Shown here: piece by piece, positions 30,091-38,039 of the stretch | Layout: each line of letters starts with the position of its first letter | Position numbering within the stretch: the stretch's first letter is position 1 | Made by a program: the position numbers and the translations under genes | Source: Streptococcus cuniculi | GTDB lineage: Bacteria; Bacillota; Bacilli; Lactobacillales; Streptococcaceae | DNA length: 64,000 nt | Assembly: GCF_001921845.1 (NCBI RefSeq) | Contig: NZ_MSJM01000007.1 | Coordinates: 62,001-126,000, forward strand | Direction of reading: 5' to 3' | The notes under the pieces: model-generated | What the model saw: only the letters and a program-made list of their open reading frames with translations | Databases searched by the model: none | What the model was told of the DNA's origin: nothing

Positions 30091-30939
30091 ATGACAAAAC
30101 GGCTAGAAGAATTGACACACTTTGCGAAAGAAATTCGCTATCATACCCTGACGACGTTGAATCAGCTCGGGTTTGGTCACTACGGTGGAAGTTTGTCAAT
30201 TGTTGAAGTATTAGCCGCTCTATATGGTGAGGTTCTGGATGTCAACGTCCAGAATTTCGCTTCTAAGGAGCGCGATCACTTTGTACTCTCAAAAGGGCAT
30301 GCAGGGCCAGCCTTGTATAGCACCTTGCACTTGAAAGGGTTCTTTGATAAAGAGTTTCTCTGGTCCCTCAATCGTAATGGCACTCGCTTGCCATCTCACC
30401 CCGACCGGAATTTGACACCAGGCGTGGACATGACGACTGGCTCGCTCGGACAAGGAATGAGTGTGGCAACAGGGATTGCCTACGGGAAGCAGATTACGAA
30501 CTCTCCTTACTACACCTACACTCTAGTTGGGGATGGGGAGTTAAACGAAGGGCAATGTTGGGAAGCGGCTCAATTTGCGGCTCACCAGCAGTTGTCTCAC
30601 CTCATCCTTTTTGTCGATGATAACAAAAAACAATTGGACGGACGGACCGCAGATATTTGCCAAACTTTTGACTTTGTGGAAAAATTCGCCTCCTTTGGCT
30701 GGGAAGCGGTTCGTGTAGATGGCTCTAGCATTGAAGCTATTCTAGCAGCCATTCAAGCCATGAAAGACAGCGATTCTTCCCGTCCGAAATGTATCGTGCT
30801 TGATACGGTGAAAGGTCAGGGAGTAGATTTCCTTGAGACCATGGAAAGCAATCACCATTTGCGCTTGTCAGGTCAATTGGTCGATGATTTGGAAGCGACA
30901 GCTCAAGCACTAGCAAGAGAATTGGAGGTCACAGAATGA
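30091..30939 (+). CDS. Transketolase, N-terminal subunit
   Basis: A 282-residue half-transketolase carrying the thiamine-diphosphate binding part: GHYGGSLSIVEVLAALYG, FVLSKGHAGPALYSTLHLKG, TGSLGQGMSVATGIAYG and the ThDP motif LVGDGELNEGQCWEAA...FVDDNKKQLDG. It needs the C-terminal subunit encoded next, with a four-base overlap (ATGA). Such split transketolases feed pentoses or related sugars into the pentose-phosphate pool. Confidence 0.92.
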   Translation: MTKRLEELTHFAKEIRYHTLTTLNQLGFGHYGGSLSIVEVLAALYGEVLDVNVQNFASKERDHFVLSKGHAGPALYSTLHLKGFFDKEFLWSLNRNGTRLPSHPDRNLTPGVDMTTGSLGQGMSVATGIAYGKQITNSPYYTYTLVGDGELNEGQCWEAAQFAAHQQLSHLILFVDDNKKQLDGRTADICQTFDFVEKFASFGWEAVRVDGSSIEAILAAIQAMKDSDSSRPKCIVLDTVKGQGVDFLETMESNHHLRLSGQLVDDLEATAQALARELEVTE

Positions 30940-31859
30940 GACAAACAAAAGAGATGCGTTTGGTATACAGCGACTTCCTCGCTGAAATGGGCAAGGTCAA
31001 CCAAGAAATTGCCGCTTTGGAAGCTGATTTATCCAGTTCCATGTCAACGAGCAAATTGCCAAGTATCCTTGGCGGGCGCTATGTGAACGTAGGAATTATG
31101 GAGCAGGAAATGGTTGGGGTGGCAGCAGGCTTGTCCATCTTGGGCTACAAACCCTATCTTCACACCTTTGGACCATTTGCCAGCCGCCGTGTCTTTGACC
31201 AGGTCTTTCTCTCCTTGGGTTATGCCCAGTTGAATGCGACCGTGATTGGTTCAGATGCTGGAGTGTCTGCTGAAATGAACGGTGGAACCCATATGCCGTT
31301 TGAAGACCTTGGCTTGATGCGCTTGATTCCAAAGGCGCGTATCTATGAAGTCAGCGATGATGTGCAGTTTAGAGCCGTCTTGGAGGAAACTCTGGCAGAA
31401 GATGGATTGAAATACATTCGCACCATTCGCAAAGCGCCGACAGCTATTTACCAAGGCGATGAAGACTTTAGCAAGGGCTATTGTGTCTTGCGTGAAGGAG
31501 AAGATGCCACCATTGTCGCAAGCGGCATCATGGTAGAGCAAGCCTTAAAAGCAGCAGATAGCTTGGCTGAAGCAGGAATTGCGGTGCAAGTCATTGACCT
31601 CTTTAGAATCAAGCCGATTCATGAAGATGTGCTAGATTTACTAGCAGGCAAGCCAGTTATTACCGCAGAAAACCACAATCGTGTGGGTGGTCTAGGCAGC
31701 GCTATTTGCGAACTAGTCAGCACAAGTTCCAACACACCAGTCTATCGTGTTGGTGTGGACGAATCCTTTGGTCAAGTGGGCCAACAAGCCTACCTCATGG
31801 ATGTCTACGGTCTGACCGCAGAAAAAATTGTAGAGCAGGTTCAAGCAGCACTTGCTTAA
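30936..31859 (+). CDS. Transketolase, C-terminal subunit
   Basis: The 307-residue partner contains the pyrimidine-binding domain (EADLSSSMSTSKL, YVNVGIMEQEMVGVAAGLSILGYKPYLHTFG, VIGSDAGVSAEMNGGTHMPFEDLGLMR) and the C-terminal domain (TIVASGIMVEQALKAADSL, ITAENHNRVGGLGSAICEL). It is translationally coupled to the N-terminal subunit and is the last gene of the PTS operon. Confidence 0.92.
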   Translation: MRQTKEMRLVYSDFLAEMGKVNQEIAALEADLSSSMSTSKLPSILGGRYVNVGIMEQEMVGVAAGLSILGYKPYLHTFGPFASRRVFDQVFLSLGYAQLNATVIGSDAGVSAEMNGGTHMPFEDLGLMRLIPKARIYEVSDDVQFRAVLEETLAEDGLKYIRTIRKAPTAIYQGDEDFSKGYCVLREGEDATIVASGIMVEQALKAADSLAEAGIAVQVIDLFRIKPIHEDVLDLLAGKPVITAENHNRVGGLGSAICELVSTSSNTPVYRVGVDESFGQVGQQAYLMDVYGLTAEKIVEQVQAALA

Positions 31860-31867
31860 AAATCAAG

Positions 31868-31899
31868 AAACCAACCCTCCATCTCGAGGGTTGGTTTTG
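31868..31899 (+). terminator. Terminator of the PTS-transketolase operon
   Basis: AAACCAACCCTC and GAGGGTTGGTTT form a 12-bp stem around CATCTC, followed by T residues. Confidence 0.92.
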
Positions 31900-31996
31900 T
31901 GCTCTACAGATATATCAATCCACAAAAAGGTAGCGCTTTCTTTAAAAGTGTTGTATACTATTTTTGAAAGCATACCATAGATAAGGAGGGGAAGTT

Positions 31997-32234
31997 ATGT
32001 ATCAATCCTTGATTAAATTTTCAACATTTTTCATTAGTGCTACTATGCTGATTTGTACGAGTTACTCCCCTAGTAGTTGTTCGTACAGATGTTCCTAATC
32101 CAATGGTTGCAAGTATAGAACGTTTTGGTACTGTAATCACATATTATGTACTGACGCAACCGATAGCTGCGCTCTTTCTTTTGGTTGGGATTTTCTTCCT
32201 CTTTAGGGGGCAACAAGAATATCGGAAAAGTTGA
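31997..32234 (+). pseudogene. Small membrane protein gene with a +1 frameshift
   Basis: ATG 31997 behind AAGGAGGGG opens MYQSLIKFSTFFISATMLIC, a hydrophobic start, and stops at 32096-32098 after 33 codons. A second frame is open across this point and reads TPLVVVRTDVPNPMVASIE, then a hydrophobic helix (IAALFLLVGIFFLFRG), to TGA at 32232-32234. Removing one T near 32061 fuses them into a product of about 78 residues with two membrane segments. A TATACT box at 31950 suggests its own promoter. Family unknown. Confidence 0.6.
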
Positions 32235-32249
32235 CTCTTGGGAGACTAT

Positions 32250-32286
32250 GAAAGGCTTGAACACATAGAATATGTTCGAGCCTTTT
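32250..32286. terminator. Bidirectional terminator
   Basis: GAAAGGCTTGAACA pairs with TGTTCGAGCCTTTT between the convergent small membrane protein and the GNAT gene. Confidence 0.8.
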
Positions 32287-32290
32287 ACAA

Positions 32291-32830
32291 TCACCGTTCT
32301 TTCCATTCCTCTCGGAGGATACCGTACTTAACGGAATCGTAATAGACGCCTTGCCAGTAGCGGACTTTGCGGATTTGGGCTTCTTTGGTCATGCCGAGTT
32401 TTTCAGCAGCTTTCATCATGCGCTGATTGCCACTCCAAGTGGTGAGACCGATATGTTCCAGTTCTGGTATCGTAGCAAAGATATGCTCTGTCCAAAGAGT
32501 GAGGGCTTGAGTGCCGTAGCCGCCACCCCAGTAAGCAGCATCATAGATGATAATGCCCATTTCCAGCCATCTAGTTTTTTCATTTTCCCAATAGTAGGAG
32601 ACCATGCCAATCGGTTTTTCGCCGATAAAAATCCCCTGTACGCTCGGTAACCGTAGAAAATGATAGTCATCGCATTCTTTAAAGGCTTCAAAGCTATCGA
32701 AGGCTTGGTAATCATCAAAATAAGGCGCAGAATAGTTTTTCCATTCGGGCCACTCTTCTCTATAGCCGATTTCCCAAATCTGCTGGAGATCAGCTTCTGT
32801 AAAGGCTTTTAAGTGGAGTGTGTCAGACAT
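32291..32830 (-). CDS. GNAT family N-acetyltransferase (RimJ/RimL type)
   Basis: A 179-residue acetyltransferase. ATG 32830 behind AAGGAGGT is chosen; the longer frame upstream lacks a site. Domain features are IGMVSYYWENEKTRWLEMGIIIYD, YWGGGYGTQALTLWTEHIF (acetyl-CoA pyrophosphate loop) and NQRMMKAAEKLGMTKEAQIRK. The substrate is unknown; homologues act on proteins or small amines. Transcribed away from the nisin-type locus. Confidence 0.87.
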   Translation of the reverse strand: MSDTLHLKAFTEADLQQIWEIGYREEWPEWKNYSAPYFDDYQAFDSFEAFKECDDYHFLRLPSVQGIFIGEKPIGMVSYYWENEKTRWLEMGIIIYDAAYWGGGYGTQALTLWTEHIFATIPELEHIGLTTWSGNQRMMKAAEKLGMTKEAQIRKVRYWQGVYYDSVKYGILREEWKER

Positions 32831-32889
32831 CGTGTACCTCCTTGTTTGTTTGACTCTATTGTAGCATATTTGAGGAAGTTTTGCGTTAG

Positions 32890-32922
32890 TATGAAGGAAT
32901 TCTGAAAAAAGTGTGCTATAGT
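32890..32922 (+). promoter_or_regulatory. NisR-like promoter of the two-component genes (weaker)
   Basis: TAT-N8-TCT (32890-32903) followed after GAAAAAAGTGTGC (13 nt) by TATAGT (32917-32922). Geometry equals that of the stronger site at 35040-35072; the left half-site is TAT rather than TCT. It lies 47 bp before the response regulator, so autoregulation is plausible. Confidence 0.55.
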
Positions 32923-32968
32923 AAACTATAGTCAAAAGACTATAAATAGAGAAAAGGGAGGGAGACAG

Positions 32969-33670
32969 ATGTATCAGGTTCTTGTAGTAGATGATGACGA
33001 GGAAATTTTGAAATTGATTCGTACGATTTTAGAAATGAAAAATATTTCTGTCACAACTCGTCAGGAGGTGACATTTCCTATTGATCCGCAAGAGTTTAAG
33101 GGATTTGACTTGATTCTGTTGGATGTTATGCTACCACATACAGACGGGCTTACAATTTGTAGAGCGATTCGGCAAGAGATACAGACACCGATTGTTTTTG
33201 TCAGCGCTAGAGATAGTGAGGAAGACATTGTAAAAGGCCTGCAATTGGGTGGGGACGATTATATCATAAAGCCTTTTGGGGTCAAGCAACTGAGCGCCAA
33301 GGTGGAAGCCCATCTTAGGAGAGAGGTGCGGACTCGTCAGGCTCAAGAGAGGTATGAACAGGTTGTTCGTGAGCTAGGTCCAGTCAGTTTTTTCTTGGAG
33401 GGGAAAAAAGTCAGCATCCGAGGTCAGACCTTACCTTTAACACACCGAGAGTATGCTATTTTAGAGTTGCTTTCCCGCTACCCACAAAAAGTCTTTACGA
33501 GAGAAGAAATATATGAACATGTCTATGATGAGGAGGCAGATGTCCTTTTTCATTCGATTTCAGAATATATCTATCAGATTCGGACAAAATGTGCGCCACA
33601 TGGTGTCAATCCAATTAAAACCATCAGAGGGATAGGGTATCAATATGCAGATGACACAATACTCCATTAA
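32969..33670 (+). CDS. Response regulator of nisin-type (NisR/SpaR-like) system
   Basis: The 233-residue OmpR-family regulator has a receiver domain (VLVVDDDEEI; phospho-Asp at about residue 52 in DLILLDVMLP; VFVSARDSEEDIVKGLQLGGDDYIIKPF) and a C-terminal winged helix (LTHREYAILELLSRYPQKVFTREEIYEHVYDEEADV, SEYIYQIRTK, IKTIRGIGYQY). The EADVLFHSISEYIYQIRTK part is typical of lantibiotic regulators. It overlaps the kinase by 26 bp. It probably binds the TCT-N8-TCT site ahead of the transporter genes. Confidence 0.88.
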   Translation: MYQVLVVDDDEEILKLIRTILEMKNISVTTRQEVTFPIDPQEFKGFDLILLDVMLPHTDGLTICRAIRQEIQTPIVFVSARDSEEDIVKGLQLGGDDYIIKPFGVKQLSAKVEAHLRREVRTRQAQERYEQVVRELGPVSFFLEGKKVSIRGQTLPLTHREYAILELLSRYPQKVFTREEIYEHVYDEEADVLFHSISEYIYQIRTKCAPHGVNPIKTIRGIGYQYADDTILH

Positions 33671-35003
33671 ACAACGAGTTTTGCGTAGTGTAGGAGAAAT
33701 TGCACTTGGAACAATTGCTCTGTTATTCGGAATACTTGCCCTATCTTACTTACTCATTACAACGCAGCAGGTAGCAGTTACGAATGGTCAGTTATCTGTT
33801 TCGATTGATGAGAGTGCTACAGTTGAGGACTTTACCGACCAGATGAACCTCTTGCCTTATGACTATGCTTTGTTTGACCAATCAAAGGGAGAGCTTCTTG
33901 TAGGACGTTATCAGGAGATGGAACGGAAGCACTATCAAGCTGCTTTTGAGAGGCAAAGGGAAAATGTGCATGGAGCGACAGCCTATGTTCCCTACTCCAA
34001 TCACCGGTTCTCCCTTGTGGTACGCCAACCTCTGATACCCGAATTTACCAATCCTGCTCTGCGCTTCATTTCGTGGAATTTGTTTAGTTATATCCTTTTT
34101 TTCGTAGGAGCATGTCTGGTGATTACTTGGTCTATTCTGCGATTGGTGAAGGAATTTGCCCAGAATTTTCAAGCAGTACGAAGTATTTCTTTGAGCATGG
34201 GCAAGCCACATGTACCGAAACGATTGGTTCCATCAAGGCTACTAGAATTTGAAGAAATTTTAGGAACGCTCGAGGAAAAAAGTCAAGAATTAGCACAGTT
34301 GCTGGAGGCAGAACGAAAGGAAAAGAAGGACCTATCCTTTCAAGTGGCGGCCTTGTCTCATGATGTCAAGACTCCTTTAACGGTCTTGAAAGGGAACTTA
34401 GAACTACTGGGTATGACTGCATTGACGAATCAACAGGTTAGTTTTGTCGGCTCTATGGAGCGTAGCATTGCGACCTTTGAAACGTATTTTCAGTCTATGC
34501 TATCTTACGCGCGCCTCTTATATGAGGATAACAGTTACCGAGAACGCATTGTCTTAGAGGAGCTTTTGGACGATGTATGGAGCGAGACGAAGGATATGCT
34601 GGATCGAAAGAGTATCGATTTTCATCTGATAAATGAAGCGGGGTCGGTCGTCTTTTGGGGAAATGCCCTTTTGTTACACCGTGCTTTGATGAATATCTTG
34701 GTCAATGCTATCCAGTATGGGAGAGATGGCGGTCGGATTGATTTGACCATTTGCCGTTACGATTCCTACCTCTTATTTAAAACGTGGAATGATGGTGCGC
34801 CTTTTTCAGCAGATGCGCTCCTGCAGGGAACCAGCTTGTTTTTTACCGAAGATGGTGGAAGAAGTGGTGAACATTATGGGATTGGACTGACCTTTGCACA
34901 AGGAGTTGCCAAGCTGCATCAGGGTTACTTGCAATTGCATAATCCGCCAACTAGTGGTGCAGAAGTCCTATTCGCTATTGAGGATAAAGAAATTGTAAAC
35001 TAG
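33645..35003 (+). CDS. Sensor histidine kinase of nisin-type (NisK/SpaK-like) system
   Basis: The 452-residue kinase has two membrane helices (residues about 16-36 and 145-165) enclosing an extracytoplasmic sensor domain of about 110 residues, as in lantibiotic kinases. The H box is VAALSHDVKTPLTVLKGNLELL, followed by the N box NILVNAIQYGRDGG and a G-box region GEHYGIGLTFAQGVAKLH. Its ligand would be a nisin-like peptide; no such peptide gene is in the window. It overlaps the regulator gene and is followed by a terminator. Confidence 0.87.
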   Translation: MQMTQYSIKQRVLRSVGEIALGTIALLFGILALSYLLITTQQVAVTNGQLSVSIDESATVEDFTDQMNLLPYDYALFDQSKGELLVGRYQEMERKHYQAAFERQRENVHGATAYVPYSNHRFSLVVRQPLIPEFTNPALRFISWNLFSYILFFVGACLVITWSILRLVKEFAQNFQAVRSISLSMGKPHVPKRLVPSRLLEFEEILGTLEEKSQELAQLLEAERKEKKDLSFQVAALSHDVKTPLTVLKGNLELLGMTALTNQQVSFVGSMERSIATFETYFQSMLSYARLLYEDNSYRERIVLEELLDDVWSETKDMLDRKSIDFHLINEAGSVVFWGNALLLHRALMNILVNAIQYGRDGGRIDLTICRYDSYLLFKTWNDGAPFSADALLQGTSLFFTEDGGRSGEHYGIGLTFAQGVAKLHQGYLQLHNPPTSGAEVLFAIEDKEIVN

Positions 35004-35027
35004 GAGAATGATACTCCTAGTTTTTTC
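35000..35027 (+). terminator. Terminator after the kinase gene
   Basis: CTAGGAG and CTCCTAG around AATGATA, then TTTTTT. It separates the regulator-kinase unit from the immunity operon. Confidence 0.9.
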
Positions 35028-35039
35028 TTGTTGGAAGAG

Positions 35040-35072
35040 TCTGAACAAATTCTGAACAAGTGAGTGTATACT
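35040..35072 (+). promoter_or_regulatory. NisR-like operator and promoter of the immunity operon
   Basis: TCT-N8-TCT (35040-35053, TCTGAACAAATTCTGAA) is followed after 13 nt by the -10 TATACT (35067-35072). The known nisA promoter of Lactococcus has TCT-N8-TCT with the same half-site sequences and the same 13-nt distance to its -10. The element is oriented toward the ABC transporter genes. Confidence 0.8.
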
Positions 35073-35175
35073 TATAGTGGGTTGAGAAAGGAGTAGGACA
35101 AGGCAAGGAGCTGCAGATAGAACTGGCTCATCAAAGCAACTGAACGATGTCCTAACCTTTATTCAATGCACTATA
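35073..35175. repeat. MITE-like element, family A (copy 2)
   Basis: 103 bp bounded by TATAGTG and CACTATA, the reverse complement of 3845-3948. It starts immediately after the -10 box and so occupies nearly the whole 5' leader of the immunity operon. Confidence 0.82.
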
Positions 35176-35206
35176 TGGTCAATAAAAGCAAGAGGAGGAC
35201 AATCAT

Positions 35207-35899
35207 ATGCATCTTCAAGTGGAGCATCTTCAGAAAGAATTTAAGGATAAGGTGGTTCTGCAGGATCTTTCTTTTGAGATTGAGTCAGGTACTGTTTGTG
35301 GTCTTTTAGGAGTGAATGGTGCAGGGAAATCAACTCTCATGAAAATCTTGTTTGGACTTGAGAAAGCAGATAAGGGGCAGATTTTGATGGATGGACGCTC
35401 ACAGAACGATAGAGATAGAAGTCGAACATTAGGAGCCCTCATTGAAAGTCCTGCTATTTATCAGAATTTATCTGCCTTTGACAATCTAAAGACGAGGGCC
35501 TTGCTATATGGTATTTCAGACGAGCGGATTTGGGAAGTGCTTAGGCTGGTTGGTTTATCAGATACTGGCAAGAAGCGAGTCAAGGCATTTTCACTAGGGA
35601 TGAAGCAACGTCTAGGAATTGGAATGGCGATGCTAACAGAGCCCCGATTTCTGATTTTGGATGAGCCGACCAATGGCTTAGACCCGGATGGTATCAAGGA
35701 TTTACTTCAGTTGATTCGGTCTTTAAAAGAACAGCAGATGACAATCCTTGTTTCTAGTCACCAATTACATGAGGTCAGTCAAATAGCGGATCAGATTTTA
35801 ATTCTACATCAGGGGCAGATTTGCTATAATGAGCAAAATTGCCATGAGGATGATTTGGAGCAACTCTTTTTTAGTATTGTACATGGAGGTGTGAGATGA
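35207..35899 (+). CDS. Lantibiotic immunity ABC transporter ATPase (LanF)
   Basis: The 230-residue ATPase has Walker A GLLGVNGAGKSTLMKILFG, the LanF/NukF-type signature KAFSLGMKQRLGIGMAML, Walker B FLILDEPTNGLDPDGI (with the LanF-typical E-loop region GALIESPAIYQNLSAFDNL) and switch His SSHQLHE. LanFEG transporters expel lantibiotics from the membrane. It is the first of four genes (F, E, G, I) under the NisR-like promoter; it overlaps the next gene by four bases. Confidence 0.9.
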   Translation: MHLQVEHLQKEFKDKVVLQDLSFEIESGTVCGLLGVNGAGKSTLMKILFGLEKADKGQILMDGRSQNDRDRSRTLGALIESPAIYQNLSAFDNLKTRALLYGISDERIWEVLRLVGLSDTGKKRVKAFSLGMKQRLGIGMAMLTEPRFLILDEPTNGLDPDGIKDLLQLIRSLKEQQMTILVSSHQLHEVSQIADQILILHQGQICYNEQNCHEDDLEQLFFSIVHGGVR

Positions 35900-36630
35900 A
35901 AGCAATCCTTCAATCAGAGTACCTAAAGTTGAAAGGAGCGGGACAGAAAAAACTTGCTCTGTTACTGCCTTTTTTAACGTTAGCCATTGCCTTTCTGATT
36001 GGCAGTCCCGATATTTTGGAAAGTTTTACGATGTACTGGTGGGAGGCTTTGTTTCTCTTTGTGCTGATTGGTTTGCTTTGTCTGTACGATCATCAGGCGG
36101 AAAAGCAGGCTGGTCGGTTTCAGAATGTGCTAGTAGGGACTTTGACTGCAAACATCTATTTCGTGAAGTGGCTACTTGTGGTTTACCAGCTAGTCATTGC
36201 GAGCGGTTTTGTTCTGTTGTTTCTCTATCTTGTCTCGCTGTTGTTTCCGACCATGCTCCTCCATTGGCTTACCAATGTGATGACCTTGTTTCTTGTACTA
36301 CTGACAGTCTTGTGGAATATTCCTTTTTTGTATAGCTGTTTTGAGCGCTTTAATGCCTACCTTGTTTTAGTGGTCAATAGTTTTCTTTGTTTTTTAGTGG
36401 CGCCTTTCATCGCCCAAACGAATTGGTGGTACCTGTTTCCCTACACCTATCATTATAAGGTGATGGCAATTTTACTACATATAAAACCGTCGGGAGATAC
36501 CATGGCACCAGCAGCATCAATAGATATACTGTCTTTGCTGATGGCCATTCTTTTATCTCTGGCTCTTGCTAGCTTAGGAGCGGTTATCTGGATGAGAAAG
36601 GAGCAGACTGATGGCCATCTTACACAGTGA
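35896..36630 (+). CDS. Lantibiotic immunity ABC transporter permease (LanE)
   Basis: A 244-residue permease with about six membrane segments. It starts MKAILQSEYLKLKGAGQKKLALLLPFLTL, the usual opening of LanE/MutE proteins (SEYLK-K basic patch, then a helix). It is encoded between LanF and a second permease with short overlaps on each side, as in nisin and mutacin immunity operons. Confidence 0.85.
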   Translation: MKAILQSEYLKLKGAGQKKLALLLPFLTLAIAFLIGSPDILESFTMYWWEALFLFVLIGLLCLYDHQAEKQAGRFQNVLVGTLTANIYFVKWLLVVYQLVIASGFVLLFLYLVSLLFPTMLLHWLTNVMTLFLVLLTVLWNIPFLYSCFERFNAYLVLVVNSFLCFLVAPFIAQTNWWYLFPYTYHYKVMAILLHIKPSGDTMAPAASIDILSLLMAILLSLALASLGAVIWMRKEQTDGHLTQ

Positions 36631-37267
36631 ATGGCTCAAGATTCGTCATTCGTATGCAGTTTTGTTTTTAGTCGGCTTTAGTTTACTAGAATATGTCACG
36701 ATACCCGCTTACCTAGCCTTTGTTCCTAGTTCATATGCGCTAGAAGTTGCTATCTATTTTCCCATGTTGGCAAATTGTCTAGTATATACCATTATCTCTA
36801 TCTTATTGGTTGAGCAGGAAAGTCAAGCGAATCATTTTCAATACATTCGGAGTGAAGCACATAGCTGGTGCTTGTGGGGGGCAAAGTTCGTATTGGTAGA
36901 TGGTTTGTCCCTTTTGCCAACCGTGATGTTATGGTGGTTTATTGCGACCTTTGTCTACAAGGATATACCTTATCTGGTCATTGGTCTTGCTAGTTGGGGT
37001 TTTACGATTTTTGTGTATCATGTTCATCTTTTGCTCAGTTTATTTCTAGCAAAGGGTGTCAATTTTGCGGTTGCGTTTGTTGAATGTTTGTTGGTGCTTT
37101 TTGCAAGTAATCGGACATTTCTGGGTCATTATTGGTGTCCTATTGTTCTGCCCGCTAATTTTATCATGACCTTGGATCGTTCTTATTTGCTAACCTTATG
37201 GTGCTGGATAGTAGGGATGACTTGTGTAGCACTCTGTTTGATGCATGTAAAACGTTACCGAGTTTAG
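36611..37267 (+). CDS. Lantibiotic immunity ABC transporter permease (LanG)
   Basis: A 218-residue second permease with about six segments, opening MAILHSEWLKIRHSYAVLFLVGFSLLEY, the same SEWLK pattern as LanE. It overlaps LanE by 20 bp. With LanF and LanE it completes a FEG exporter. Confidence 0.84.
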   Translation: MAILHSEWLKIRHSYAVLFLVGFSLLEYVTIPAYLAFVPSSYALEVAIYFPMLANCLVYTIISILLVEQESQANHFQYIRSEAHSWCLWGAKFVLVDGLSLLPTVMLWWFIATFVYKDIPYLVIGLASWGFTIFVYHVHLLLSLFLAKGVNFAVAFVECLLVLFASNRTFLGHYWCPIVLPANFIMTLDRSYLLTLWCWIVGMTCVALCLMHVKRYRV

Positions 37268-37277
37268 GAGGTGTCTC

Positions 37278-37991
37278 ATGAAATGGAAAAAGTTTCTGTT
37301 TCTGATGGTTTTGCTGGGTGTTACCTGCTTGATTGCCTGTCAACAAGGTCAGAGAGCTATTGTATTTAATCGGGAAAACTTCACAACCTTTTCTTATCAA
37401 CAACGAAACTATACTATTTTGAATCAGAAGGTTGATGCTAGTGAATTGGGTCGACTTGAGCTACGCTTTTTACACTTGGAAGTGATTGGTGGGGACAATC
37501 ACCATAAAGGGACGAGCCTGAGTGTTCAAAATCTCTATCGAATCCGTGACGGTGGTTTGTGTATTGGTATACAGGATAACTATTATCGTGTCAAACCTAG
37601 TGATGAACTGGTCGCAAGCGATGAGCGCTGGAAGCCAGCTGTTTCTGGTGAAGATGGAATGATGATTGGAGAGACATTTCGTGTCAATCATCGAGATGCC
37701 CGCATGATTGATGGAGGCGGACATCATTATCGTGTGACAAATACGCTAGTGTCCGAGGAAGAGCTAGATGAATTTGTGACAGTATTAGCAGAGGAGGTTT
37801 TATTTATTTCTGACACAGGTCAAAGAATTCCGTCAAGCCGTTGGGGAGCGATGGATTGGACGGGGCAAGACTCAAAGGAGAAGCGGGATTTGTGGACCTA
37901 TGGCTCCATTTATACAGTAAAAGGGCGTTCTGCTGAAGAGGTCCTTGCGATTGAGGTCAATAATGAGTATCACCTTGCCATAAGAGAATAA
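37278..37991 (+). CDS. NisI-like lantibiotic immunity lipoprotein
   Basis: The 237-residue product has a lipoprotein signal (FLFLMVLLGVTCLIAC, with lipobox LIAC) and then tracks lactococcal NisI along its length: FNRENFTTFSYQQRNYTIL, LYRIRDGGLCIGIQDNYYRV, DARMIDGGGHHYRV, TLVSEEELDEFVTVLAEEV, IPSSRWGAMDW, SIYTVKGRSAEEVLAIEVN. NisI binds nisin at the cell surface. Last gene of the operon, 10 bp after LanG. In the nisin U cluster the immunity lipoprotein gene follows G only after A, B, T and C, which are absent here. Confidence 0.88.
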   Translation: MKWKKFLFLMVLLGVTCLIACQQGQRAIVFNRENFTTFSYQQRNYTILNQKVDASELGRLELRFLHLEVIGGDNHHKGTSLSVQNLYRIRDGGLCIGIQDNYYRVKPSDELVASDERWKPAVSGEDGMMIGETFRVNHRDARMIDGGGHHYRVTNTLVSEEELDEFVTVLAEEVLFISDTGQRIPSSRWGAMDWTGQDSKEKRDLWTYGSIYTVKGRSAEEVLAIEVNNEYHLAIRE

Positions 37992-38028
37992 AACCCAGCT
38001 CATTTCTAGAGCTGGGTTGGTTTGTTTT
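37992..38028. terminator. Terminator after the immunity operon
   Basis: AACCCAGCTC and GAGCTGGGTT around ATTTCTA, with a T-rich tail; it serves the convergent YrdC-like gene as well. Confidence 0.85.
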
Positions 38029-38039
38029 CATCCAAAAGA

